Assembly (NCBI RefSeq): GCF_000237925.1
Contig: NC_031496.1
Coordinates: 18,901,154-18,965,153 of the forward strand
Length of the DNA stretch: 64,000 nucleotides
Source: Schistosoma mansoni
Lineage: Eukaryota > Platyhelminthes > Trematoda > Strigeidida > Schistosomatidae
Direction of reading: 5' to 3'
A program made the position numbers and the translations under genes. Numbering within the stretch: position 1 is the first letter of the stretch; each line of letters begins with the position of its first letter. The notes under the pieces are model-generated. The model saw nothing but the letters and a program-made list of their open reading frames with translations. It had not been told where the DNA came from and did not search any database. This document shows positions 1 through 13,612 of the stretch, one piece after another.

Positions 1-365
1 TATCCTGCTACATCTGCAGGTAATAAGAGCCGATTTCACAAAGTAAATTGTTGTAGTTTCTTTTCTTTTTAGTCTCAGTCATAGCTAAATATTTCTTTCC
101 AAAATCTTGACCTGAAAACTGTTATCCTATCTCAACCACTAATGTGGATCAAACCTTATTATATTTTGAAAACGTTGCAGATAATCTTAGCTTTGAATTA
201 GTGAACCAACTTTTTTCAGTTTTGTTATGCTCTGTCAACCTAAACAAAGTCGAACACATTAGCACTATACTTTTGAACTTCCAGAATTGATTATGAGTTT
301 GATTTCATTCAATAACTAAAAACAATATCTTCTTAATATTTATAAAACTAACACAATTCATATAA

Positions 366-576
366 CTATCTATTTGTATAGTTTTGATAACTTTTATAAT
401 ATCGTTTTGCGAATTGTTCAGATGTACTACATTGTTTAACTTCCTTTGCACATTGAATTCCACAGCATAACATACATATTGGAACCGCTGAATAGTTGAA
501 TAAATCAACACAATGCATACAGATTGTATTCTTTTGATCATATCTATCCATGCCACACCAGCAACAAGAACCAGAG
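366..576 (-). CDS. LRR1: LRR gene exon 7, cysteine-rich C terminus
   Basis: The acceptor is at 577-578 and the stop codon is at 366. The exon reads SGSCCWCGMDRYDQKNTICM and goes on with further CxxC pairs, which suggests a small metal-binding tail. The phase with exon 6 (AATCC plus C) is exact. No polyadenylation signal could be fixed in the remaining 365 bases. Confidence 0.78.
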
Positions 577-3500
577 CTAGAAATGTAAATAAAAATTAAT
601 AAATGTAATTGTAGTCTTATATTGAAGCAATAAAAATTTTGTCTTAAATTGAACCAGACACTATTGTTAAAAATCTAGATTTCATGGGTTCATTTTATTG
701 ACTAAGTCTTTGATTCATTTTGTGGTGTGGTCTACTTATATCCCTATAAGTAGTATATGGTGATGGTCAGACATAGAATGTATTTTGGCAGAAGATCGAC
801 TAGGAACCAACTGAAATGAAGCGCCATCGGTACGAAAATGCATGAACAATGAAATCAGAGAAGACGGACAGATATTTGAAGAAGGAACAGTTAAGATTGA
901 GACAATTGATTGTTATTTTGCAAATTAGCTGTTTACTGTATGGTTATCAGAATTTAGTGAGATGTTCTGTAATTTGTGCTTAAATACATTCGATTGTCCC
1001 CAGTCGTGTTTTTGTTCACTACAATTCTTTTATTATTACAAAATAATAGTTATGATAATTTCTGCATTATTTCATCGCCTAAACAACAATATGGTTTAAT
1101 ATCTTTACTTGTCAACCTAAAGTGACTTTTCAAAATAAACCTTGTATAGATTCTCCATGAAAAATTGACAGTTTTCAATGATAAGTATTACTGTAGGCTT
1201 CTGCTTTGATCGATATTTATTTTGAAAAAAAAGTGGCTAATTCAAATGTAAAATATCATATATTAAGATAGACATGAATGACATTGTTATCACTGATCTT
1301 GAATTAGTATTTTATGATAATAAAGCCTAATTCAAAACTACAATTTCATTCCACTCTTAAGAAAGATACATTTTTCAACACGACCTCAGTGTCATAAATA
1401 TTTTATACTACTAACATTTTGTTCAGTAGCGTAACTCCTGAACTGTTAATTAGTTTAAACTAAATAATGACTGAATACGACTATCCTTCCTACATATGTA
1501 TCTTACGATAGACCCAAACAAGATTCATTATTTGCAGGAAACTGTCTTTTGTTTTAACCTAATCAAAATGAAACTGTTATATCCCGAAGAGAATTATGAA
1601 TGTTAACTTTGAGGACTATTTATGGACCAATATGATATGTATATTTCCTATTGTATAATTGTTAAGTAACTAAACTATTCATATTCGTATCTCTCTTATT
1701 ATAAGCTTTGTTTTGACCTATGAACTATTACTATATGATTTACCATTCTTGAGTTATCCCCAGTCTATTGACTACTGCCTTCCATATTCACAGCCACTTT
1801 GGGCTGAGTCTTGTACAAATGTTATTTCCTATTTCATGGTACGATGTGGACAGTCTGTTTGGTATATAAGCCCAGTATACTTGAGATGAACGATTCATAC
1901 CAAAGAGGCTGTTATTGATGTTCTGAACTTAACTGGCTGAGCTAAGCAGAAAGCAGGACCAACAAGTGCTCTAAACTGCTTGTACGTGTTTCGTGTGTCA
2001 CTAGTCCGATCGATAATTCACTGTACCGTCACGTCATATATTAACCGGACACACAGGCAGGCAGGCTACAAGTTATAACAGAAACAAAGTAATAGAATTT
2101 AAATAACTTACGGATTCAACAACTTATTAAACATAGTACATTCTTCTTTGTCAGAAACTTTCCGAAACTCAAGGAAATTTGCGTTGTTTTCCTCTAAATT
2201 AGTAATCAATATATACTGTCCTGGTTTTTCTCTGGAACTTTCTTCATTTTGTTTATTGGTTTCATTGAGTAGATCTCTCATTTTTAAACTAGCTAATACT
2301 GTTAAAGATTGAATTTCAATTGAAGAGTTGTTTTTAAACTCTTTTGGAAATAAACATAATAATGGATTGTCATTTAAATTTAAGCTTTCCAAAGCTTTTT
2401 CGCATAAACATAGAAGACCAGGAGGAATACCAGTTAGGTCGTTACCATTAAGTTTCAATACTTTTATATGCCTGAAAATAAAATTTGTATTGCAAACAAA
2501 AAAAGATAAGATATAAAGTCAACTCATTCACAAAACTTAATTTGTTTGGAAATTAATAGTAGTCAGATCAGAAGCTGATAGTAGTTTATACATTTGCTAT
2601 ATTTCTGATTTATCAAGAGTTTCATTTCGAAGAAAACTAGATTGGAGGTTAGAAGACAAATATTAAAGATGTTTGGCTTTAATCAACTCAGCCATTCAAT
2701 CCTCTACTTATATTTTGGGGGAACTCACTCGATGAAAACTATTATTATAATAAAAAAAACACTTTTGAACAAAAGTTTCTTATCTCAATTCATCAACAGT
2801 GAGTTACATACCTCATTATTATGGGTTTCTATTTATTCTCTTGCCTGAATAATCCTATTGAACATATATTTAAGTAAGAGAAGAAACCTGAATAAATTAC
2901 TGGAAAATTGTACAATATGGAATGTACTTTGTTAAATAATAGTTAGTCTTAGTTATAGATCATTTATCCTCTATGAATACTTCACCTGTGCAATCAGTTA
3001 TATTAGGTAAAAAGTGGTGAAAATAGTTGTATCTGTTGTCAACTCTTGATGTTTATTGATATTTTCTTAGACAACTAATCTTCACAATTGTATCAGCTCA
3101 CGAAGTTACACAATCTTTTTCATAGAATATTCAACCACTTACTCTAAATTTTTTATTCGACTATCAAGGTATGTAAGACAATTGTATGATAGATCTAGTT
3201 GTTCTAATGATTTTAGATCATAAAATCTATGAAAAGAAAACAAAGAATATACGACTGAATCAATTAAATTTATACAAATAAAATGAAAGTAAGATTAAGA
3301 TTTTACAAAATTGCTAAACACTTTCATAGAACAAATAGCCTAGTAAATTAACCATGAAGAAATATTACATTTATATACAGATTTAGTTTAAGCTCAGAGT
3401 GGAGTAGATGCAAAGCCGTTGAATATAATAACGAGCAATTGCACAAACTCAACGTGTATACTGTTCTTTTATGGTGAGTTATATTTCATTTGAAACTTGG

Positions 3501-6500
3501 ATCAACTACTTTCTGATGACTATTTCCAATCATTTAACATCGGAAATGATACATTCAGATGTTTAATCATGTGGCCTAAAAAATTAAAACCTGGAGTCGA
3601 TCAATTCATTTTGAGTAAAAGTACAGACAAAACAATACAACTGGTGATCAATAAAATAATATTAAGTTTCGTTGTTAACTTGGGAAAATACATTTCAATT
3701 CCCCATGATTGGGTCTCGATGTTAATGAAAGTTTAATATGTCCTCTGACCTCATTTTGAATGAAGCCTACATTCGAGAATTTCATCCGCTCATAAGTGGA
3801 TTTTAAATGCACTGAAGAATTATGTAGTTACTAGGGAAACTATGTTTATAACAATTCTTTATTCAAACTAATTCAACAAAGTGTTCTTCCATCATTTTGA
3901 TTTGGTATGACTTCTTAAGTGTTTAATTAGTCATCATAAGATGGTGGCTAATAAAAATTTTCATGACTACTAGATACTGAGCCAGTTTGAATGTGAGTAT
4001 CCCGTGAAGGACCTTGTTTTGTGCCAACTTACGGCTAAAAAACAAGAAGACTGAAACTTAAATAATTCCAATGTCTTACCAGAAAAACTAGTTCGAAATT
4101 ATGAAATGAAATAATCTAAAAATCGCTTCAATCATTCAGATTGTTTCAAATATAGTTTTGACATTTAATGCTTTTGATATAGTTTGAACATTCTTTGGAA
4201 CAAGTCTAAATTCCACAATTGAACTTCAGAATATGGTTCAGATTACAATTTCAACAGTTTAAAATATTATCATAATTATACGTAGTGCTGAGACTGTTTT
4301 TTTTTGATAGATTAGATCATTTTAAACGTTTTTTTTGCTTTTCTAATACTTTTATCTCTTTTTATATAAAAATCTCTCATAGAATGTTAAGGCGAAAGTG
4401 TTAGAACACAGGACGCTTATTGAACCTATCTGTGGAAAAGTATTTTGATAGTATGAGATGAGACAAGAAGTCAATGAGCAACTGAATTCTAAATACAAGG
4501 TGTATCAAATGGCAATTAAAAGTCTAACGGTTTTTCTTAAAAGCTATATTACTTACTTAAAAACAATACTATATATATGTAAAGTTAATCATTTCAAGCT
4601 TATTTAAATAACAGATTGAATTTAACTGGACAACTATCAAAAACTGGGGTTATTTGGATAGGTAAGTTATCCTAGCATGAAATTCGACAAGTGTGAGCCC
4701 CTATGACATTGTCATGGATTTAATAACAATCCGCAAAGAGCAGAAGATTTAGTCAGTCAGTCAGCTACAACGTAGGACCAGGCACATATATGCATCGGTC
4801 CAAGTTGCCATACCTCGTTAGCACAACAAGATCAACACCGGATTCATAGTAGTTAATTTAGTGTTGGTAGTAGTATATAAATTATAGGTTGTATATAAGG
4901 ATATAGTATAGGAAGGAAGAGAGATATGAAGCAATTTTAGTCTCAAGGTTTAAGGGAAGATAAAGAGTGTATACACCTACGCCATTGTGATCGATTCTGA
5001 GCCATGTCACACAGAGTCTCCAACCATTGGTTACGATAGTCACGCGGACCCCAACCAGGTAGTCTGCATCTGCCAACATGGCTCAGACTAGAAGTTAGTG
5101 ACTTCAAGCACTGATGCCATGTTTTGGTTTAGCCGCCCCTAACTCTCTTCCAACCGTCCCCAATACTAGTCATCATAGCGCGTCGTGGTAATCGGTGTTC
5201 AGGCATACGTAACACATGGCCCAACCATCTCAGTCGATGAAGATTCATCACCTCATCAACTGATTTACCATCGTTCCCTAATACCCTGCGTCTAACCTCA
5301 CTATTACTTACCCGGTTATCCCAGCAGATGCGAGCAATATTTCTAAGGCATCTGTGGTCAAATACTAGTAACCTACGAGTATCTTCTACTCTTAATGGCC
5401 ATGTTTCACAGCCGTAAAGTAGAACAGAACGAACTGATGCGCAGTATACTCGTCCCTTAATTGATAGACGGATATCTCGTCTACGCCATAGGTGACGTAA
5501 GTTGGCAAAAGCCAAACGAGCTTTTTGAATCCGTGCAGAGATTTCGTCAGACACCAACGCATTAGGGCTGATCAGACTTCCAAGATAAGTGAAGTTGTCG
5601 ACGCGTTCGACTACTTCACTCCCTATCCTTAGTTCGGGTGTTGACGCAGGCCAGTCCTGGAGTAACAATTTACATTTGGATGGGGAGAAACGCATCCCAA
5701 ACATCCTGGCATTATTACTGAGTTCCAACAGAAGACTCTGCATTTTGCCAGCGTCTTCACCAAACAGGACTATGTCATCTGCGTATTCTAAGTCGCTTAG
5801 TGGTCCCCCTGGTAGGAGATTAATTCCTGTAGATTCAGTCGAAGAGAGTGTTATTTGCAGCAACAGGTCTATAATGAAGTTAAACAAAAACGGGGATAGT
5901 GGACAGCCTTGACGGACACCACTTGAGGTTGTAAAATCATATGACAGTTCGCCATAAGCTCTTACTCGACTAATAGTGTTCGAGTAAAGAGCCTTTACAA
6001 GGTTTATGTACTTCTCAGGTACACCTTTCAATGACAGACACTGCCACAGAACCTCTCGGTCTACAGAGTCAAATGCTGCTTTCAAGTCAAGAAAAACTAT
6101 CATTGTCGGACGCCGATAAGCGTGTCTGTGCTCTAAAACTTGACGAATGGTGAATATGTGGTCGATACAGCCACGACCAGGTCTGAAGCCAGCCTGATTT
6201 TCTCGTGTTTGCAGTTCACGAGTCTTAGTTAGGCGCCCGATAATTATTGAGGCTAGTATTTTAGATACTATGTTAGTCAGACTAATCCCTCTATGGTTAT
6301 CGCAGGATGATTTTGACCCCTTTTTATATATTGGGACAATCAGTGATTGTGACCAGTCGGATGGGATTACATCCGTCTCCCAGATTTTAGCCAGAATATT
6401 AGTCAACCTAATCGCTAAAATTGGACCACCATATTTAAAGACCTCTGGAGCCAATCCATCAGGACCAGCTGCTTTTCCTCGTTTCAGATTACTTATAGCC

Positions 6501-9500
6501 TTTTGAACTTCAAGTAGGGTCGGGGGGCCTACCTCAATGTTCCATTCAGGTTTTCTGGGAATAGTGGGTAGTTGTGCAGTAGCTGAAGGCCAGCTAAACT
6601 GCTCCTTAAAGTGTTCCGCCCATCGTTCTAAACGTTTAGGTTGAGAGCAGATAAGGGTTCCGTCTTTTTCGGAGATTGTCTCACTTACACTTGCAGAAGA
6701 TTTAACTAAACAATAGTTGTTTTGTGCGCGATGTTTTTCCAATTGAACTGGAAAAACCGATTATTTGACTGTTAAAAACACGTTTCCCAAAATAATACTT
6801 GAATATTTTCTGTATTTTTAACCTAAATTTGATATATCCATTTAAATTATTATTGTACTTTATTACTAAGATATGATTAATTTTCAGTTTTCAAAAGTTA
6901 TTTTCAAACAAACTTGCTATTTAAACGGAAAAAAAACAGTGTACTGACAGTCTTGAGTTAGTCAATAAGAATTACGATGATCAGTCGTGTACCTATCACG
7001 AAATTTGAAGTGCAGTGATAGACAACTTTTATGTGATTACAAACGAAGTAAATATCGGCAATATGTGGTCCATAATGTGCTTCAAATCAACAAATATATC
7101 TTTCATGCAACCATAAAGTGAATTTATGTCGGTGCTTGAGCTAAATTACAAAACGTAACTGCTCCTAATGTTGAATTTTTGGCAAAGTACTTGATGTGAT
7201 TCAATACGTAGTCAAGTGCACCATGGAGATAGATAATATTATCCTATACTTATCTTTACTTTTAGTTTCAACCCAAAGTTTAATAGGTTTGTAAACAGAA
7301 GAATGATGAAAATTCGCACTATAGCTGATGTCAGTTAGTGGTGAAAACCTTATCCTTAATTTGTAAACCTGCCTCAGACGTCCAGAATAACTCTAAATTT
7401 CTAAATCTAAAGTTTTTGCATTATCCCTGGTGTTAATTTGTAATTAAAACTCTATGGGATGGTAATTCTAACTCATAACACTGTAGCAACATTCAATCTG
7501 CAAACCTTAATCTTTTTCTTTAACTGCAAAGAATAATTTTACATGTGAAGGTTGATTATTGAGAAAAAAGACACTATTTCACTGTTATTATACTGCCTTA
7601 TGCTTTTAATAATTTTGTAACTGGACAGCGTTTTTTGATAGGTTGACAGGTCACTGATGGTCGTCAGTATATTATACTTTTACCCTTTTAAGTATTTAAT
7701 TGATATGTTTGATGCTATTACTAGTTCACCTCACTTGGTAAACGGAACGAAGGTCAAAGATATAGTAACACGATAGGCTATTCTAATCTGTTGTCTCCGG
7801 CCCTACTAACTAGATCAAGGAGTCTTGATGAAGCGTAGAGAATTTATTCTACAAGCACCCAGAAAATACGAGATCACTAAGCACACAAATCAAGCTCATT
7901 TATAAAATGATAGAAACGCCCTTGGGAGAGCCACAAAATAGCATACTAAAAAAATCCGTCAACCAATGACAGGCAAAAATTTCCGAATGGAAAATGTAAG
8001 CTGTAGATCAACTAAGCGTCTCATTGCGCGAGATCATAAAATTCAAGTTTTCAGAATAAATTTACAAAATTAGGACCATTTCCAAGTGATTTCTGAGGAT
8101 CTAACGTCCTCAACATAACTAAAACTGGTTGATTTTTTATTCTCAAATTATACTCGTTATTTATAAAATTTTTTACTGAAAAGATTTCAGAGTTCAGTTA
8201 AATGAAAATTTTGATCATCTATCTCTATGAATCTTATAACTATATTTAAATGAATATGATTTAGATTAATTTTTGATCAGTAAGTGTTAGATACACTTAC
8301 AGGATCAAACCAATCAGAATCGAAAAGAATGACTTCTGAGATTTTGCAAAAAGTTCAAAAATGAAAAACTTTTATCCTGTATCACGTAGAACAAGCAGTA
8401 AAAAGTAAATCTGTGTAGTCTTCAGAACGTTTAAATAATAACTAAAATTCCTTTTGTATCAAGTGAGTGCAAATTATTGTGTTAAGCATATCAAATGCCT
8501 AATTCTTTCTGTTTAAGTTATATATATATAACACTGATCAACCCAAACCCTTCGACGAAGAAATTTCTTTGAGCGTGATCTGACTTCAAATGTAGAAAGT
8601 CCCAACGTATTTTCTGAGACCAGTCACACTGCTGAACGATTCATCATGAATGCTATCAGTTCAAACATGAGACGTTTAGGAAAGATTATAATTCAAGTAC
8701 ACTGCAGCAGTAGACTAAATCCGAAAACATCTCGTGAAATATAAACTTTGAAGAAAATGTATGTAAAATTTTCAGTCAATCTAACAAGAAAATAAGTTAA
8801 ACTCAGCGGTGTACAGTTAGTATGTCACCAATCGAATGTCCAGTGGTGCATGAGATGACTGAGCTACACTAAACCTCCCTAAACTTACCCGTAAACAAAG
8901 TGGAGTCTCCCAAACGTCCGCCGGTATTGATGAAGTGATACGTTCTATAACCACGAGAACAAATTTGTCATTGCTTTTTCTGTTTACAAACATAAAAACT
9001 TAGATAAAACCTCAAAAGATTGAATAATTATATAAAATCTTTGTATTGTTATTGTTTTGTTCATTCGTTTATAAAAATTATTTTCTGAACTGTTAAAATT
9101 CATCATTACTATTTTAAGAATTGCTGAAGCTTGTTTCTATACCATAATATTAACGAAAAGACGATTATTACTTCTGTATTAGACCATAAAAACCGGACAA
9201 AATGTACGCCAGGTATTAGGTAGAATGAAATATGAAATACTAGGGGGTTCCAATTTCCTCCAAAGTATGAGGCTCATCACAAAATTTAGACAACTTCAAC
9301 AATACTTAGTATTGTTTGTTTGAATCTTCCCATCGATGTGTTTAGGACTGCAACTGGTCAGTCTCTAATTGGCATATGTGCATACTGTGCGTATTGCCTC
9401 GATATACCTTAATTCACAAGCATGGTAAGCAGAGATGGATAGTGGCTAGCAGTGGAATCCAGGACGCGCGTTTCGTCCTATTTGGACTCGTCAGCTGGAT

Positions 9501-12500
9501 GTACNNNNNNNNNNNNNNNNNNNNNNNNNNNNNNNNNNNNNNNNNNNNNNNNNNNNNNNNNNNNNNNNNNNNNNNNNNNNNNNNNNNNNNNNNNNNNNNN
9601 NNNNNNNNNNNNNNNNNNNNNNNNNNNNNNNNNNNNNNNNNNNNNNNNNNNNNNNNNNNNNNNNNNNNNNNNNNNNNNNNNNNNNNNNNNNNNNNNNNNN
9701 NNNNCTGTTTATTCCCTGTCAGTTAGCATCCCAGATATTTTATGTCTGGCCTAAATAAGCGCTAACCAGAGTTCATTCGTACATTGCAGGATGTCCAAAT
9801 GAAGTTAATGCGTTCAACAGACGTATACTCTGGGACGTGCGTGCTTGACTGCACGTATAAGCAAGAACCATCTCTGCTTAACTTCAACAATAGTTTCCTT
9901 AGAGTCCATATGGTCGTTCTTCACGAAAAACAGAAGTGATGTACGAACGTTTGAAGAAATGGTATTGATAACTAGAACTGTTAGTTTAGTATTTGACAAA
10001 AGAAAAAAAAGATACCGGAAGAAATTACGAAAGTTCTACTTTATTGTTAAAATTGATGAGCAAACCGGTTGAAAATAATTTACTTACAAATCATTCATAG
10101 ACAGTATATTATCTGAAATGAATACATACATGTCCGAGTTGTCATATCTCATAACAGAATAACGAGGTAGGAAATTAAGAGGAGAAGAATCAGTGGATTC
10201 AAAGAAACATTGTATGCAAAGAATAAATGAGATAAAAGAATGAAACACATCCTCGTTGACAATTGCAATCATATATTACGATTGTTTTTATGCCAAACCA
10301 GAAAGTCTTCACTTAATGGTGCGAAATAAACTGAAAAACACCGACTTCATGGACTGAAGTTACGTTTCTATTAGGCCGTTGTCGAGAGTTTCCTAACTAA
10401 TTATTATACAAGACAACAAAGTGTGTTGACCGGTAACTGATAGTATTCAACACGTTTCTGAATCACGTAATCCAATAAAGACCTACATTTCAATAAACTA
10501 ACATACCGTTTCTAGACGGAAATCTACTCCAAACCATAGCTTTGTTCGTTTTTTCCCCCGGAGCGTTTCTACTACATATATGATGAATATTCAAATTTGA
10601 AGGGATTTTTCTAATTAGTATAACAAACTGTTTCTATATATCATATGTACTATCATTACATTCTTAAGGAAAGAAAAAATTCAGTCAACAAATGTTTCTT
10701 AAATTCGTTAGTGAAATTATTCAAGACATCTGTAAATGATTAAACGGGAAGGAACCAAAGAATGACATCTACAGGACTTTTGATAGTCAGCAAACAACCG
10801 ACTGTTATTTTCCCTCTAGTTTTAAACTTTTTGACTAACTCAACTCACTACAATATACAGAATGTAACCTGAAACTTCCAAGTATCTTGAAAGACACAAT
10901 TTCGTTTAGCAGTTGAGTTCCACTGATTCACTTGTACAAGATTCACCGTGAGTTTGAATTTATTGTCAGTTCGTGATAAAAGTTACCTTTGATTAAAGTA
11001 AAATCTCTATTAAACCACCCAAGTTGAAGAGAAAGTTTTACCTCACAAGTAATCAAATAATATATGAAAACAAAGAAAAAGTTTTTAATACAAATTTTAC
11101 AGAGAAATATAATTAATAATAACACAAACTAATATATAAACACATAGTATTCACGAATGATTGATCATTAGGTAGTAATCAATATCATATGTGTCAGGTC
11201 CTTCTAAGTGCAGATCGAATACTATCGACCAAGTTGCTATGTGACTACTAGTTTAGGTGACTCGATAGTGTGTGCACTATGTTAAGATAAGATGATAGTA
11301 AATTTGCATGACAACAATTTAAAATTCTAATTATTTCACTAGAAGTTTAAATGAATATTATTTAATCACTTACTCATAAGTTAAATGTTCAATTAAACAA
11401 TAAGATAAATTCAATGATTTTAATTGGCACGCCAATTCGTGGTCCACTAGTATTAACGCCTTGATTTTACGGACTCGCAGTTTTGTTACACAAAATTTGT
11501 CACCGAGACTGCGCACATCCTGCTGCTCCCAGGCTAGCATAGATAAAATCGTTTGGCCTGTAACCTCTACTCTTATAAATCGGACCGGGGACGAGTTTTA
11601 AGCACCTCCTCGCTGTACCTTGACGTAGGTGTCTTTAGACGCTTCCGCGAACGCGAATGGGACATATTTTACCTAGCTTTTACCCAAAACTTTCCCATCA
11701 AATTAAAAAAATTTTATTCTCTTTTAATTGAAACTGATAGTTAAATGTTATGTTCCGTTAAGAATAGTGAATGGTAACTTTGGGGATCCATTTGTGAGCC
11801 AATACTGTGTAAATAATTTTTAATCGTATGATTGCTAAATAACTAAACTACTTATATTCATGTTCCCCTTATTGAAAGCTTTATTTAGAAGTCTAAACTA
11901 TTGTTATATGATTTACCATTCCTGAATTATGACCTGTCTGTTATTTACTATCTCCCTTATTCACAGCCACATTTAGCTAAATCTTGGACGAATGTTATTT
12001 TCTATTTTATGGACGATGTGGTCTGTTTGATTGGTATATCAACTCAGTGTGTTTGAAATATAACGATTAATACCGCAGAGGCTGAGATTGGTGTTTTGGA
12101 CTTAACTGGCTGGGCTAGGCAGAAGGCAGAACCGACAAGTGTATCATTGGTCCGATCGATAATTCACTGCTTTCTAATTGGCGGTATTATCACATTATAC
12201 ATTAATAGGGCATCTAGGCGGTTCACAAGATATAACATTAAACTCAGTGTAATATATAATTATCCTAACCCAAGTACAAGTATGAACTTATAAAATTAAA
12301 AAGTGAATTTGATCGAAAAATAATTTATAAAGACTGGTCTAAATTTAAACGAATAATTTCATAGTAGTTGGACGCCGATTCGATGTCAGTCATAAGAAAG
12401 AAGGAAATCATATTTATAAATATTTCAGCTATTAAACGTTATGCTCAACAATCTGCTTCAAGTGTTTTCTAGGAAAAACTTGGACCAGACTATTGAGCAT

Positions 12501-13568
12501 AAAATTAGAATTACTTTTAATTCAATCGCTGAGATGTTTACAAATATAGTTTTCTCCCTAATTCTTTAAAGACTCGTTTCCTGATGACAAATATATAAAA
12601 TATGCTAGCGCTTTTATCACTGAAAAGTAAAGAACTAGGCATAAAAGTGTCGGTGTGACAATAAACTCCTTTACTAAGATTTGCAGAAACCATAAATACT
12701 CAAAGGTTAACATCTGACATTTTTAGTTGATAGAAATGTACAGTGTGAATGTTTTTTTCATTATTTCATGGTGAATATATTTACAATACAGTGACCTTGA
12801 GTCGAAAGCTTTTTTCTCTTCACCTTATGTTCTCAAAAACTTTTGATTATGTTGTATAATGCGACTACTATCTGCATTATATATAATCTTCCATATCTGC
12901 AGTATACCAAAATCACCGCTTTAATAACTTACAAAAACTCCATCAAAACTCTGAGTTAAACCACATCACAGTTTTACAATTTACCTAATTGTTTGCTTTC
13001 TAATTTCTAGGTGTTGTAGATGTAGAAAATAACAAGCTAAAACAAAAATAAGTTCCATAAAAATTTCATTTCTTGCATTGTTTAAATTTGCAAAAGAAGC
13101 TAGTTACGTGAAACATATCCTTATAGCTATAAATGGACGTCATTATGGATTAACATTAGTCGCTGTATTATATAATATGATGTTTGTTTGTGATCTAAGT
13201 TGTTAGCTAAGCATATGCTTCATTCTTTTAGGATTTTATTACTTCAATAATATTTCACGGATCACATGTACCGAAACAAGATTTTCAAGGCTGTCAACTC
13301 CCCTGAGATTCACTTACCAAATTAATATCATCGACTTGACATTATACTGCTTATTTTAAACCTAATAATGCCGTCCAGCTGCCAAACCAATTTAGCTGGA
13401 GTAAGGTCTGAATCTTTGTTCTGAAGAAGTGGCTTACATTAAGTCACGAAACGTCAGAAATACAAATTTTCTACTCATTGAGATACAACAAAAAATTTAT
13501 TTATTATTAACTTTGAGCAAATGGTTGAAGATAAACTATTCAACTAGTAGGTTATTGCTTATTTTCAG

Positions 13569-13612
<44 letters not shown>

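Noticed and set aside
305-556. 83-codon minus-strand frame
   Set aside because: It overlaps the last LRR exon in another frame. The other frame has the splice phase, the cysteine pairs and the stop.
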